Assembly: GCA_032718475.1 (NCBI GenBank)
Contig: JAUCBJ010000150.1
Location: 62,001 to 126,000, forward strand
DNA from: Nemertoderma westbladi
Taxonomy: Eukaryota > Xenacoelomorpha > Nemertodermatida > Nemertodermatidae
Direction of reading: 5' to 3'
DNA length: 64,000 nucleotides
Below, piece by piece: positions 55,116-64,000 of this stretch. The translations under genes and the position numbers were made by a program. Every line of letters starts with the position of its first letter. Positions within the stretch are counted from its first letter, which is position 1. Below the pieces are notes generated by a model. The model saw only the letters and a list, made by a program, of their open reading frames with translations. It was not told the origin of the DNA and made no database searches.

Positions 55116-58100
55116 CTAGAATATAAGGAGGTATAGGAAGGTAACACCAACCAGTACTTGCGAGGCTCTCATAGCTGTGCTTCCTCCACACATATTTCCA
55201 CAAGTTTTGCAGATGTCACATGCACTCATATCAGCCAACTTAGTCGAAGAATATAAAACATCAGCCCTTTCTGCTTGTCTGTAATAGGTGTATACTGATG
55301 CTGAGGCTGGTTGGCTCGCTGCCACAAGACTGTCTCGTTCAATATCGAATTCCAAACACATTTCTTCTTCGTCCAATCCGTCCAAGTAAACCTCCACCCC
55401 ATTCTCTGCCATGTCAATCCTTTTTACAGATTTTTTACCACCATTATATTGATGATAGTCAACACATTTAAATCCGCTGGGTAAACCAATCTCCATGACT
55501 ACCATACCTTCATCATTGTTATTAATTCGTTTTGCGCAGGATTTTACTCTCATCTTGCTATCAGATTCTGTATTATCTAGTGATATATCTAGCTCGTAAG
55601 TTGGTTCTACAAATTCCAAACGTGTATTGTACATGACAACCACTTGAAGTAAAGCCCTTCCATGTCCTTCAACTCTTAAGGATATCGTATCCATGTTGGA
55701 ACTTTTAACATCTCTACTGTGTAGCACACCGATGTTATTATTGTTAATTGTAATTTCAAATATAGAAGTATCAACCCCAGGTACTGCAGCTGTGATTGTG
55801 AGTTCGGTGTCTGTGCTGGACAGGATAGCTGAGAATTTAGCCAAGGCCTCCAGGGCAATCACAGTATTCTGTGTGTTGGTGTACCCACCCAACTCATTAC
55901 GTTGGGATGACAGCCATTTGAGCACAGGAAGACCACTATCTACATCACCAAGCTGTGCATATGTTAACAACACATATGCGGCCATTTCGATTTCCTGTGG
56001 TGGTGGAGAATGAGGGTGACGAGAATCTGCCCATACAGGGATAGCAATCTTCTCATTATCTACTGCCCAATATTTCATTCCATCTGTCTCAACAGCCACA
56101 TCATCAAGTAACTGCAGCACATCCCCCAAATGTGTACTGTCTTGCTTAGCCAAAGCATAACTAATAACACAAAGGCTGTATATGTCTGCTTGATTAATCT
56201 TTCCTACCAGATAAGTGGTAGCACTGGTAATCATGATATTGAGAATTTGTCTGTCATTATCAATGCTTAGCAGGTTTGCATCACGAACCTCAATAAGGGC
56301 AATGGTAATATAGGCAGTAATGGCTATGCCAGAATTGTCACTCCCAACCCCACCTTGCATATCTGTGTGGATAACCTTTCCTGGTTCACTGAATTGTCCA
56401 TCTTTATGGTAATTATTTAACCATTTTATTGTATTTGCTACTAAAGCACCATCAATTGTGATGTGAGGACTTGATTGGCTGAAGACCTTCATTACAAATG
56501 CACTCAACCAGGAGCTTCCACTGGAGTCGCTATTACCAAAAGCACTAAATGATCCATCATCTCTTTGATATATTAACTCTCTCTGGTATCCCATCTTCAT
56601 ATGATTTAGAGTTTTTGTATCGAGTTCTTGGGTGAGTTCATCATTACTAGTCAGGTATTCACGTACATAGACATTTGGGGCAAATGTTATCATGTTTTGT
56701 TCTCCACATCCAGTAGGACTGGTAACCAACCGATCAATATTATTGATACTGGGTCCCATTATATCACCAATGGCAGTGACCATTATTCGGGAAGAATCAG
56801 GAACAGCTGCTTCATCAACTGTTATGTCAAAACTTTGCTCCAAAGTTGACCGCTTAGATACTTTGCTGTCTGGCAAATCAACCAACCAGGAATGTGAATA
56901 GGACTGTCTAATACCTTCCGGTTTGACAATGAGCAGCCGCTCTACTGCATCAGCAATCTCAGTAGTTTGGGCTGTAACTGTGATGGGAATGTTACCAACA
57001 GTATGTAATAGCAATGGAAATCCAACCACCTCACTGGTGCCTGGCTGGATTGTTACTGAGTGGGCAGTTTGAATAGTTTGGTCTTGGACAGGGGATGCAT
57101 CAGAAAGGTTTTCCTTCTTTATAAAGTCAAACTTATCTGACTGCTGGATTGTAATAACAGCGATGACATTATAGTCAAAGTAATTGAATATTCTTACTTC
57201 AAGAACTAATTGCTCTCCCCTAACAACTGAATATGGTAAATTCAGAGTTATAAAAAAATTTCGAAAGGTTTCCGTCAATGTCATACCATCAATTATGCCT
57301 AATCCAACATCATCAGACAGAGTGAAAGCTGTTGTTGCCCATGAGGTTATAGTATCAGGCATAACTTTGTTTAACGATGCAGTTCCTTGTTTATTAACTG
57401 TAGTTGTGTCCCAAATCCATGCTTCAGGAAACCATTTTCGTACTCTCTTTGGCAACTGCAAGCTATCTTCTGTAGTTTTTTTCATTTCATCATCATTCAT
57501 ATCAACTTCATATTCACCAGGTGGAGCAGGAGGTGGAAAACCCTCGAGCCAGTCACCTTCATAGTAACTGTACTGTGAAGGTATTTCCATGTTTGTCATT
57601 GATACCAATCCATTGTTATTTATTATTGCGGCAGTATCTAAGTTACCCTGTGGCCTGGGGCCAGGCCATATGGCAATCCTCTCATCACCACCATAATCGG
57701 GATAATCGTGATTACTTGTCCCAAGTGAAAAAGGAGAAAACTGGCTTATACTGTGTTCAACTCTCTGGTGGGTGATATCATTGCCAGTTGCTAATAGTAA
57801 CACACTAAGGTCGACACCAAGAATGAAAACAGTAGAACCAGGGTGACTTTCAATGTCAAGTGTATTGCTATTACCAGGTTCAATACGATCAGATTGGAAT
57901 TCCAACTTGACATAATTGTTAAGTAGTGGGGTCACATTGAAAGGGAATGAATCAGCAACTACTTCACTGTCAGACCTAATATAGTACACTATGAGTCGAG
58001 ATGATGGTGCCATTGAATTGTCGATTGGAATTGATATAATGTGAGAATTTATGGTAAGAGTAGTGCCTTTTCCGCTTTGAGAAGAAACAACCCCATTTCT

Positions 58101-58424
58101 GGAAATTATTATATAAAAAACTTCCACTTCTAATTCAGTTGTTTTAATTGTAAAATCGTAGGTACCAGGAATAAACTTATCCTTCTCTGACTGGATCTTT
58201 AAGAAGTTGTTGCTAGGTGAGTAAGCTTTACTTGGATTGTGATAGACTTTGTTATTGTTTGCATCTCCTACCAATGTCGCTTCCATTGAGATTGAAGTTG
58301 TATTGATGGGAATATTGGTTATAATAACTGGTATAGAACCTAGTGCTGGTAGTGTATAATTTTGAATTCTAATTGAATTGAATGACCCAGTACCACTACT
58401 ATCAGTTCCAGTATTACTGTCCAC
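55116..58424 (-). CDS. CD109-like thioester-containing protein, C-terminal three quarters
   Basis: 1,102 codons continuing the frame at 59673-58429 after a one-base shift. It has no ATG at its 5' end (first usable codon GTG), so it is not an independent gene. It covers later macroglobulin domains, a short acidic and Pro-rich segment before LPKRVRKWFPEAWIWD (end of the bait or cleavage region), and the thioester site TGCGEQN (Cys573, Gln576). A likely catalytic His686 sits in VIHTDMQGG and would favour ester bonds to hydroxyl groups, as in C3. The alpha-helical thioester domain follows (GSSWLSAFVMKVF, GYTNTQNTVIALEAL), then the receptor-binding domain. The end is a Cys-rich piece (CDICKTCGNMCGGS) and a hydrophobic tail (VLVGVTFLYLLIF) typical of GPI anchoring. 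Such proteins tag or trap proteases and microbes at the cell surface. Confidence 0.92.
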   Translation of the reverse strand: MDSNTGTDSSGTGSFNSIRIQNYTLPALGSIPVIITNIPINTTSISMEATLVGDANNNKVYHNPSKAYSPSNNFLKIQSEKDKFIPGTYDFTIKTTELEVEVFYIIISRNGVVSSQSGKGTTLTINSHIISIPIDNSMAPSSRLIVYYIRSDSEVVADSFPFNVTPLLNNYVKLEFQSDRIEPGNSNTLDIESHPGSTVFILGVDLSVLLLATGNDITHQRVEHSISQFSPFSLGTSNHDYPDYGGDERIAIWPGPRPQGNLDTAAIINNNGLVSMTNMEIPSQYSYYEGDWLEGFPPPAPPGEYEVDMNDDEMKKTTEDSLQLPKRVRKWFPEAWIWDTTTVNKQGTASLNKVMPDTITSWATTAFTLSDDVGLGIIDGMTLTETFRNFFITLNLPYSVVRGEQLVLEVRIFNYFDYNVIAVITIQQSDKFDFIKKENLSDASPVQDQTIQTAHSVTIQPGTSEVVGFPLLLHTVGNIPITVTAQTTEIADAVERLLIVKPEGIRQSYSHSWLVDLPDSKVSKRSTLEQSFDITVDEAAVPDSSRIMVTAIGDIMGPSINNIDRLVTSPTGCGEQNMITFAPNVYVREYLTSNDELTQELDTKTLNHMKMGYQRELIYQRDDGSFSAFGNSDSSGSSWLSAFVMKVFSQSSPHITIDGALVANTIKWLNNYHKDGQFSEPGKVIHTDMQGGVGSDNSGIAITAYITIALIEVRDANLLSIDNDRQILNIMITSATTYLVGKINQADIYSLCVISYALAKQDSTHLGDVLQLLDDVAVETDGMKYWAVDNEKIAIPVWADSRHPHSPPPQEIEMAAYVLLTYAQLGDVDSGLPVLKWLSSQRNELGGYTNTQNTVIALEALAKFSAILSSTDTELTITAAVPGVDTSIFEITINNNNIGVLHSRDVKSSNMDTISLRVEGHGRALLQVVVMYNTRLEFVEPTYELDISLDNTESDSKMRVKSCAKRINNNDEGMVVMEIGLPSGFKCVDYHQYNGGKKSVKRIDMAENGVEVYLDGLDEEEMCLEFDIERDSLVAASQPASASVYTYYRQAERADVLYSSTKLADMSACDICKTCGNMCGGSTAMRASQVLVGVTFLYLLIF

Positions 58425-58428
58425 TACA

Positions 58429-59673
58429 TCAAGGGAATCGTCTGGCTTTGGAAATAGGAGGTGCCACCTCTACACCGCCACCATTATTATTATTATTACA
58501 ATTGGAGCAGGACTCTGTGAACCATGTTTTTATTGTAACTTGTCTAGCTATTCCATCACTGTTTTGATTTCCATCAGGCATTTTCTGTGTGAGGAAGACT
58601 TTTAGATCTAGACCAGGTTTGAATAGGTTTTCAGAAGCAGCTGTAAATTCTACTGTGTGTCGAACTGAAGTAACTATCAGATATGCTTCATCTGATAAGA
58701 CTTTACCGTTCTCGGATTCACTGACACTTGCTCGTACCAGCAATGTGCTCCTATATGACGATATAAATTTGGCAATGTCTTGTCGGTAGACTGTGATTTC
58801 CTTTTTACCTGAAATTGTATCTTTCTGGCTGTAGAAAACATTGTTACCACCACTATCCATAATTTCAAATTCCACGAAACCAATAACAGGCTCACCATAT
58901 GTATATTCTGCCATAACAGTAAATGTGATTTCATTGGTTGATGTGTGAACATATCCCGGGCCAACTACACTTACATTGTACCTTGGCAAAACATACTCCC
59001 CTATCTCAACGACCTGCTCTGATTGCATATTGGTATCAGATGTTGTAGCCCTGATGAGCCAATCACCGAGTAGTAATTCTGCAGCTAATGGGATGTCCAC
59101 GGATACAACGCCACTTGATGTTTTACCCTTTTCTTCCTTGAACACTTTATTTCCCTTTTGGTCAAAGGCTTCTATTACAATGTCTTCTTTGACGGTCTTA
59201 AAATTTGTTGGGTTTATGGCGAATGCCCTGATACGAATGACCTCTCCTGGTTTGTAGATGGCTTTGTCAGTTTGAATAAATACTGACAATTGTTGAGGGT
59301 TGAACTCCAGGTCAGTTGCGTTTTCGAATCTCACAGGAGAATCACCAGACACATGAAGACTGTAAGAACCAGACCCTAAATCATTAGGAACATCCAGCAT
59401 TTCTGAAGCCACTGAACCAACTTTAATGTTAACGATTTTCGATTTGATAGTATTCTGTCCTCTGTCCTCCAGACGTAGAGTAACTGTTTCATATACGTTT
59501 TTGAATGACTGAGATAGGATCAATATTGATACAGGATATGGAAGACCAGGTCGAATGGACTTTGGCGAAAGAATAATGTACCCATCTTCGTTACTTTGAC
59601 TCAGGCTTTTCCCTATATAGACAACTAGCAAGAACACTATAGCAAAACCGGTTAGCGAGATTGGTTTATTCAT
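58429..59673 (-). CDS. CD109-like thioester-containing protein, N-terminal part
   Basis: 414 codons from a clear ATG. Residues 1-26 are a signal peptide (FAIVFLLVVYIGKSLSQ). Macroglobulin domains follow: MG1 (GYIILSPKSIRPGLPYPVSI), MG2 with the family hallmark IQTDKAIYKPGEVIRIRAF, and MG3 (YVLPRYNVSVVGPGYV, MAEYTYGEPVIGFVEFEI). The frame ends at TGA 58429-58431 just after an Asn/Gly-rich stretch encoded by aat repeats. The next frame carries on without loss of homology, so one base near 58440-58455 separates the two halves. The full gene spans 55116-59673, about 1,515 residues, the usual size for this family. No intron interrupts it, unlike most animal relatives, which suggests either a retrocopy or intron loss. 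Confidence 0.92.
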   Translation of the reverse strand: MNKPISLTGFAIVFLLVVYIGKSLSQSNEDGYIILSPKSIRPGLPYPVSILILSQSFKNVYETVTLRLEDRGQNTIKSKIVNIKVGSVASEMLDVPNDLGSGSYSLHVSGDSPVRFENATDLEFNPQQLSVFIQTDKAIYKPGEVIRIRAFAINPTNFKTVKEDIVIEAFDQKGNKVFKEEKGKTSSGVVSVDIPLAAELLLGDWLIRATTSDTNMQSEQVVEIGEYVLPRYNVSVVGPGYVHTSTNEITFTVMAEYTYGEPVIGFVEFEIMDSGGNNVFYSQKDTISGKKEITVYRQDIAKFISSYRSTLLVRASVSESENGKVLSDEAYLIVTSVRHTVEFTAASENLFKPGLDLKVFLTQKMPDGNQNSDGIARQVTIKTWFTESCSNCNNNNNGGGVEVAPPISKARRFP

Positions 59674-59983
59674 ATTCGTACTGCGGAATATGGTGGACGT
59701 GGAATCATGTAGATAACAAAGTTATAATTCAGAAGAAGCAGTATTATTCAAATTATAATTTATAATTATAATTTGGTAGCTCCGTATTAGACCAGCTCGT
59801 GTAATGCAGTGTAATCCTGGAAAAATAATGTATGTGTTGCCACTGATTTATAAACAATTGAATAATATCTAAACAGTATTGTATTTTTATAGAGTTCATT
59901 GATATACGGAAATACAGAATAAATAGGACCGTTCTATTTGTTCTGTATTTTAATCCCCCTATATATATATTATTATATTTTAC
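59674..59983 (-). other. Upstream region of the thioester protein gene
   Basis: AT-rich, with an inverted attataattta motif near 59750-59780. Promoter elements cannot be assigned with confidence. The window between the gene and the 15-bp array is only 310 bp. Confidence 0.4.
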
Positions 59984-60776
59984 ACAGTAGCCCCGCCCCC
60001 CAGACAGCAGCCCCCCGTCAGTAGCCCCCCAGACAGCAGCCCCCCGTCAGTAGCTCCCCAGACAGCAGCCCCCCGTCAGTAGCTCCCCAGACAGTAGCCC
60101 CCCAGACAGTAGCCCCCCGGTCAATAGCCCCCCATTCAATAGCCCCCCGTCAGTAGCCCCCCAGACAGTAGCTCCCCAGACAGTAGCCCCCCAGACAGTA
60201 GCCCCCCGGTCAATAGCCCCCCGTCAGTAGCCCCCCAGACAGTAGCTCCCCAGACAGTAGCTCCCCCGTCAGTGGCCCCCCAGACAGTAGCCCCCCAGTC
60301 AATAGCTAGCCCCCAGTCAGTAGCCCCCCGTCAGTAGCTCCCCAGTCAGTAGCTCCCCCGACAGTAGCCCCCCAGACAGTAGCTCCACAGACAGTAGCCC
60401 CCTAGACAGTAGCCCCCAGACAGTAGCTCCCCATCAGTAGCTCCCCAGACAGTAGCTCCCCAGACAGTAGCTCCCCAGAAAGTAGCCCCCAGACAGTAGC
60501 ACCCCGTCAGTAGCTCCCCAGACAGTAGCTCCCCAGACAGTAGCTCCCCAGACAGTAGCCCCCCAGACAGTAGCTCCCAGACAGTAGCTCCCCAGACAGT
60601 AGCCCCCCAGACAGTAGCTCCCGGACAGTAGCACCCCGTCAGTAGCTCCCCAGACAGTAGCTCCCCAGACAGTAGCCCCCCAGACAGTAGCCCCCAGACA
60701 GTAGCCCCCCAGTCAGTAGCTCCCCAGTCAGTAGCACCCCATCAGTAGCTCCCCAGACAGTAGCCCCCAGACAGTA
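59984..60776. repeat. 15-bp minisatellite related to the 43-bp satellite
   Basis: About 50 imperfect copies of cagacagtagcccccc with shortened variants (gtcagtagctcccc). The complement of the unit, ggggggctactgtc, is the 15-bp half of the 43-bp satellite unit, so the families share a core on opposite strands. Cys/Gly/Tyr-rich frames through it are repeat artefacts. Confidence 0.95.
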
Positions 60777-61049
60777 TTTTTATTTACTATTTTTATTATA
60801 CTTTTTATTAGTATTATTTATTTACATGTTGTAGCGTCTTGTCGTACCTGAACTTTTATAGCAATAACATGTTTTCATTCATTAAAATATCTCCTCCCTT
60901 TTCTGTCCTGCTTTACTGCGGACATTCAAGACATTTATTCTTAAATTGTCACTTTTTCGCTCAAATATACCTCAACATCGGGTGATATATAAGGAGTTCC
61001 TGTTTTTCCCTACGGAATAAAGTAAACCCATAGGATAGCATTGATTTCC
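60777..61049. other. Short intergenic stretch with a dispersed repeat
   Basis: 60935-61045 matches 37845-37960. The LINE begins where the match stops. Confidence 0.6.
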
Positions 61050-61466
61050 AGGTCAGGTCAGGTATTCTAGGTCATTGATCAAGAAAACTGCCACCTCCAT
61101 GCAGCATAAAGGAGGTGCCACCTGTAGCTGCATAGACCCTCTTACTAGGGCAAATCTGGTCCTGTAACTAGGACCCCCTTCGTTCTGGGATAAGGACGCC
61201 CTTGGTCCTGGATTAAGGACCCATATACTTGGCTGTAGGGGTATATGGCCTGACCAGGCAGATGGTGATCTACCAATGGCTGGTCAGGAGTAGAGTGTTC
61301 TCATGTCCACTCTGAGAGCACTTCACTGCGACCTGCACCTGGCAGCAAGGGTACAGGGCATGACCCAGCAGATGAGCTGCAACAGCCAATGGTGGGTCAT
61401 GTGCGCCAGAGTAGATATGGGTGATGGGCCTCATATCTGACTCCATTGCGACACCCACCCTGTGGA

Positions 61467-63632
61467 ATGGCAAACCAGGGTGCGGTATTTGCCCCGAGAG
61501 CTGACTCGGCAAAAAAGCACCCCCCAACCCCCACTATGGATTACATTAGCAATGCGGAGGTCCGGCCACTAGAGGCCAGTGGAATTACCGGACATAATCG
61601 GCCTCACAGGCGTCAGTTAACTCCTGACCGGCTGCCTGTCTCACCCCCTACTGGAGAGAGAGCAGCCAACAATTCTTTGAGTCCCTTTCCTGATGACCTT
61701 TCTGGCCCAAACCCTGGGTCACCAGGGAGGCCAGATTGTGATGGGGAGAGGGATTCTGGAGTTGGAGGCTACTCTCATGTTCCACCCCGACCAACAAAGC
61801 CATTGGTGAATCTGAGGCAAGTCACTAGACTAGCCTCAGTAAACACCCTAACACTCGGGTCCCCAATGCGACAAGGTGAGCTGACTGCCTTGGCAGATAA
61901 GCTTTCTCTTAGCGCAGTGGGTGTTCAAGAGCACCGAATGCAGACTGGACAGACTGATGAGGTTCTGATTAAGGACATGGGGGGCGGATGGCGACTCGCC
62001 CTCGCGTCAGCAGATGATAGTGGCAATGGTGGAATTGGTCTATTGATGAATCCAACTGCACATGCAGCATTGGACAAAATAGACCAAATCTCTAACCGCA
62101 TCATCCGTTGCCACTTCTCATGTTCTGGAAGACTGGCTAAGAAGTTTCCTAAGGTGGTTCTGATTGTGTGCTACTCTCCAACTAGTGTTGCCCCTGTAGA
62201 GGAGGTGGAAAATTTCTACCACAATCTACAAGCAGCTACTGATGGAGTGGATCAGCATGCATTCTTAACATTCCTGGGAGACTTTAATGCAAGTCTGCAT
62301 CAATCACCTACATCGCCCTGGGTCTATAGCAATAGTGTTAACCGAAATTCTGTCCATCTTCAGGATTTTATCTCTGGAAATGGATTGTTTTCGGCTGGAA
62401 CCCAGTTCAAGAAGCGAACTGGAAAGCTATGGACTCATAGTGGACCCAGTGGTCACAAGTCCCAGATAGACCATATTCTGTTTCGTAGGAAATACAGGAG
62501 CTCTATACAAGACTGTAATGCATTTACACTTCGACCCTTCTCCAGTGATCACCGCCTTATTGTGGCCAAGGTAAGACTTAGTCTGCGTGCTAGCAGAACA
62601 ACGAAATCTGCCTTGCCGCGGCATGACTGGTCCTCTCTGTTGCAACAGCCAAGTGTGAGATCCAGCTTCACACTACAGCTGAGCAACAGGTATGAGGCTC
62701 TTGCCTCTGAGGCGGCAGATCACTGTGAGGGCTATACTGCCTTTACAGAAGCAGTTAAGTTAGCAGCTGCAGAAACAGTTCCTGTATACCCTCGAAACAG
62801 GAAAAGGGCCCCCTGGACTGACAACAAAATTCAGAAGTGCCGAAATGACCTTCATAAGGCGCAGAAAGAGTCCCGACTCAAACAGACTACAGCGGCCAAG
62901 AATGCAGTTAAGGCTGCATCTAGGTCCCTGAACAGGCAGTACTCTGTTAATCTACAGGAGCTAATAAACCAACAGGTTGATGCCATCAATGATGCTGACG
63001 ACAGCAGGCAATCATCCCAGGCATGGAAATCAATCAATCTGCTTACTGGGCGGAAAAGCCAACCAACCACCAAGGTTAAGGCTGAATCACCAGCCGATCG
63101 CCTCAATGGTTGGAAAGCCCACTTTGAAAAGCTCCTCAATAATGACAGGGTATTGCCTGATAACTTTATAGAAGTAAAAGTGTCTGAGTCTGTACTCCCA
63201 GATATTCCCATTGGCGATATCTCCTTTGCAGAAGTGAAGGCTGCTGCAAAGAGCATTAAGACCAATCGTGCCAGTGGAGTAGATGGTGTTCCCCCTGAGG
63301 TCTTTAAAATACCTGAGTGTTTAAAGCTCATCTATCCCATCATAGTAGACATGTACCGAACAACAAGAGTCCCACAAGAAATGAAAACAAATAAGTTGGT
63401 GCCAGTTCCCAAGAAGGGCAACCTAACACTCTATGGTTCTTTTCGGGGAATCTCATTGATCTCGATTGCTGCAAAGCTATACAATAGGATTCTATTAAAT
63501 CGCATCAGGGATCCCATTGAGAGACTGCTCCGTGGAAATCAGAATGGGTTCCGTAAAGGTCGTGGGACCATGGAGCCCATTTTGGCAATTATCAAAAAAG
63601 AAAGACAGGCATCTGGCTGTTATCTTTGTTGA
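61467..63632 (+). CDS. LINE endonuclease-reverse transcriptase, first frame section
   Basis: Open from 61446 (TTG). The first ATG is 61467, so about 721 residues. After ~110 residues of Pro/Arg-rich sequence the APE domain starts (SVNTLTLGSP, VGVQEHRM with catalytic Glu) and continues with LGDFNASLHQ, HKSQIDHILFRR and the terminal SSDHRLIVAKVRL. This domain nicks target DNA. A linker with basic helices leads to the RT thumb and finger regions (SGVDGVPPEVFK, NKLVPVPKKGNLTLYGSFRG, NGFRKGRGTMEPILAI). The frame ends at 63632 after an A-rich run near 63594-63603. The adjacent +1 frame carries RT motif A onward, so one extra base appears to break the protein here. Confidence 0.88.
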   Translation: MANQGAVFAPRADSAKKHPPTPTMDYISNAEVRPLEASGITGHNRPHRRQLTPDRLPVSPPTGERAANNSLSPFPDDLSGPNPGSPGRPDCDGERDSGVGGYSHVPPRPTKPLVNLRQVTRLASVNTLTLGSPMRQGELTALADKLSLSAVGVQEHRMQTGQTDEVLIKDMGGGWRLALASADDSGNGGIGLLMNPTAHAALDKIDQISNRIIRCHFSCSGRLAKKFPKVVLIVCYSPTSVAPVEEVENFYHNLQAATDGVDQHAFLTFLGDFNASLHQSPTSPWVYSNSVNRNSVHLQDFISGNGLFSAGTQFKKRTGKLWTHSGPSGHKSQIDHILFRRKYRSSIQDCNAFTLRPFSSDHRLIVAKVRLSLRASRTTKSALPRHDWSSLLQQPSVRSSFTLQLSNRYEALASEAADHCEGYTAFTEAVKLAAAETVPVYPRNRKRAPWTDNKIQKCRNDLHKAQKESRLKQTTAAKNAVKAASRSLNRQYSVNLQELINQQVDAINDADDSRQSSQAWKSINLLTGRKSQPTTKVKAESPADRLNGWKAHFEKLLNNDRVLPDNFIEVKVSESVLPDIPIGDISFAEVKAAAKSIKTNRASGVDGVPPEVFKIPECLKLIYPIIVDMYRTTRVPQEMKTNKLVPVPKKGNLTLYGSFRGISLISIAAKLYNRILLNRIRDPIERLLRGNQNGFRKGRGTMEPILAIIKKERQASGCYLC

Positions 63633-64000
63633 CTTCTTCAAGGCCTTTGATTCAGTCTCTCGCTCACGTATGTTCAGCATACTTTCATTATATGGGATTC
63701 CTGATGAAATTATTGCAGCAATCAGATCAGTATACGATGGTTCGACAACATTTGTGTCTACTGTTGACGGTGACACAGAACCATTTGAAGTGTTATGGGG
63801 CGTCCTCCAAGGAGACACACTTGCACCATTCTTGTTCATTATTGTGGTTGACTATGTTCTACGCATGTCCTTAGATCATCATAATGATGATGGGGTGATG
63901 ATAACTCCACCTACTGGCTCTAGAAGTCGAGGAAATCCTGCCAAGTACCTAACTGATCTAGACTTTGCTGATGACTTAGGAGTACTCTCAGAATCATTAG
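63601..64000 (+). CDS. LINE reverse transcriptase, continued frame section (partial)
   Basis: Open through the window end in the +1 frame relative to 61467-63632. It contains RT motif A (VIFVDFFKAFDSV), motif B (GVLQGDTLAPFLF) and the catalytic FADD of motif C (LDFADDLGVL) at the very end. It is not a separate gene but the same RT after a one-base frame change. The truncated copy at 42.9-43.9 kb carries the same region and continues to the C-terminus. Confidence 0.85.

Larger units (their letters stand above)
61050..64000 (+). mobile_element. APE/RT LINE, 5' part, cut by the window end
   Basis: GC content rises at about 61050, and a 400-bp leader with internal repeats (gcatgacccagcagatg / ggcctgaccaggcagatgg) precedes the coding region. 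An APE endonuclease and an RT follow in the order expected of non-LTR elements. The best match is to the RTE-related elements often annotated as craniofacial development protein 2-like. The 3' part lies beyond the window. This is the longest copy of the family whose fragments lie at 0.4, 42.9, 46.0, 48.7, 49.4 and 53.1 kb. Confidence 0.9.

Noticed and set aside
57184-57564. 126-codon plus-strand frame opposite the thioester protein gene
   Set aside because: Antisense shadow with no motif of its own.
62852-63331. 159-codon minus-strand frame opposite the LINE RT
   Set aside because: Antisense shadow of a frame with clear RT homology.

Overview
The window is animal nuclear DNA. It carries a BEL/Pao LTR retrotransposon, APE-type LINEs, tRNA-derived SINEs, MITE-like and foldback elements, long satellites, and two animal-type proteins: a thioester protein of the alpha-2-macroglobulin/CD109 family and a fibrinogen-related membrane protein. 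The SINE tails and the frequent TAGGCCTA and TACCGGTA words suggest a marine invertebrate (echinoderm, hemichordate or lophotrochozoan). The phylum cannot be settled from the sequence. There is no bacterial, operon or CRISPR signal.

Layout. 1-1078: degenerate LINE fragment in otherwise plain DNA. 1079-18164: one complete 17.1-kb BEL/Pao element in minus orientation, with 1.27-kb LTRs that differ by two substitutions and one G-run, and a 5-bp target duplication. Along its own strand it carries gag (14711-11901), zinc knuckles-protease-RT (11891-9078), RNase H-integrase (9081-6619), a 1.65-kb spacer, and an unrecognised zinc-knuckle reading frame pair (4967-2440) where an env would normally sit. 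18165-22546: AT-rich DNA with two SINEs. 22547-37009: a 14.5-kb satellite with a 43-bp unit, higher-order variants and a homogeneous core. 37010-42636: a 15-bp minisatellite, a MITE-like element, two large near-palindromic foldback structures and a SINE. 42637-46575: LINE pieces mixed with stray satellite units and a 37-bp minisatellite.

46573-52914 is a tandem duplication of a gene for a type II membrane protein with a Ser/Thr-rich stalk and a fibrinogen-like C-terminus. The first copy is open. The second is broken and has had an 80-bp coding segment amplified 14-fold. 53070-55115 holds a LINE remnant, a hairpin, a 168-bp tandem duplication and a G-rich MITE. 55116-59673 (minus) is a CD109-like thioester protein gene, intronless as read and interrupted by one frame change. 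59984-60776 is a 15-bp array whose unit matches part of the 43-bp satellite on the other strand. 61050-64000 is the 5' part of an APE/RT LINE that runs off the window. It is the best-preserved member of the family whose fragments occur at 0.4, 42.9, 46.0, 48.7, 49.4 and 53.1 kb.

The host genes are both of the secreted or surface recognition type, often linked to invertebrate innate immunity. They are not arranged as a functional unit, and most of the window is the product of mobile elements and tandem repeats. The least explained coding item is the zinc-knuckle protein in the env position of the BEL/Pao element. Comparisons of repeat copies were made by eye, so percentages and unit counts are approximate unless exact positions are given.
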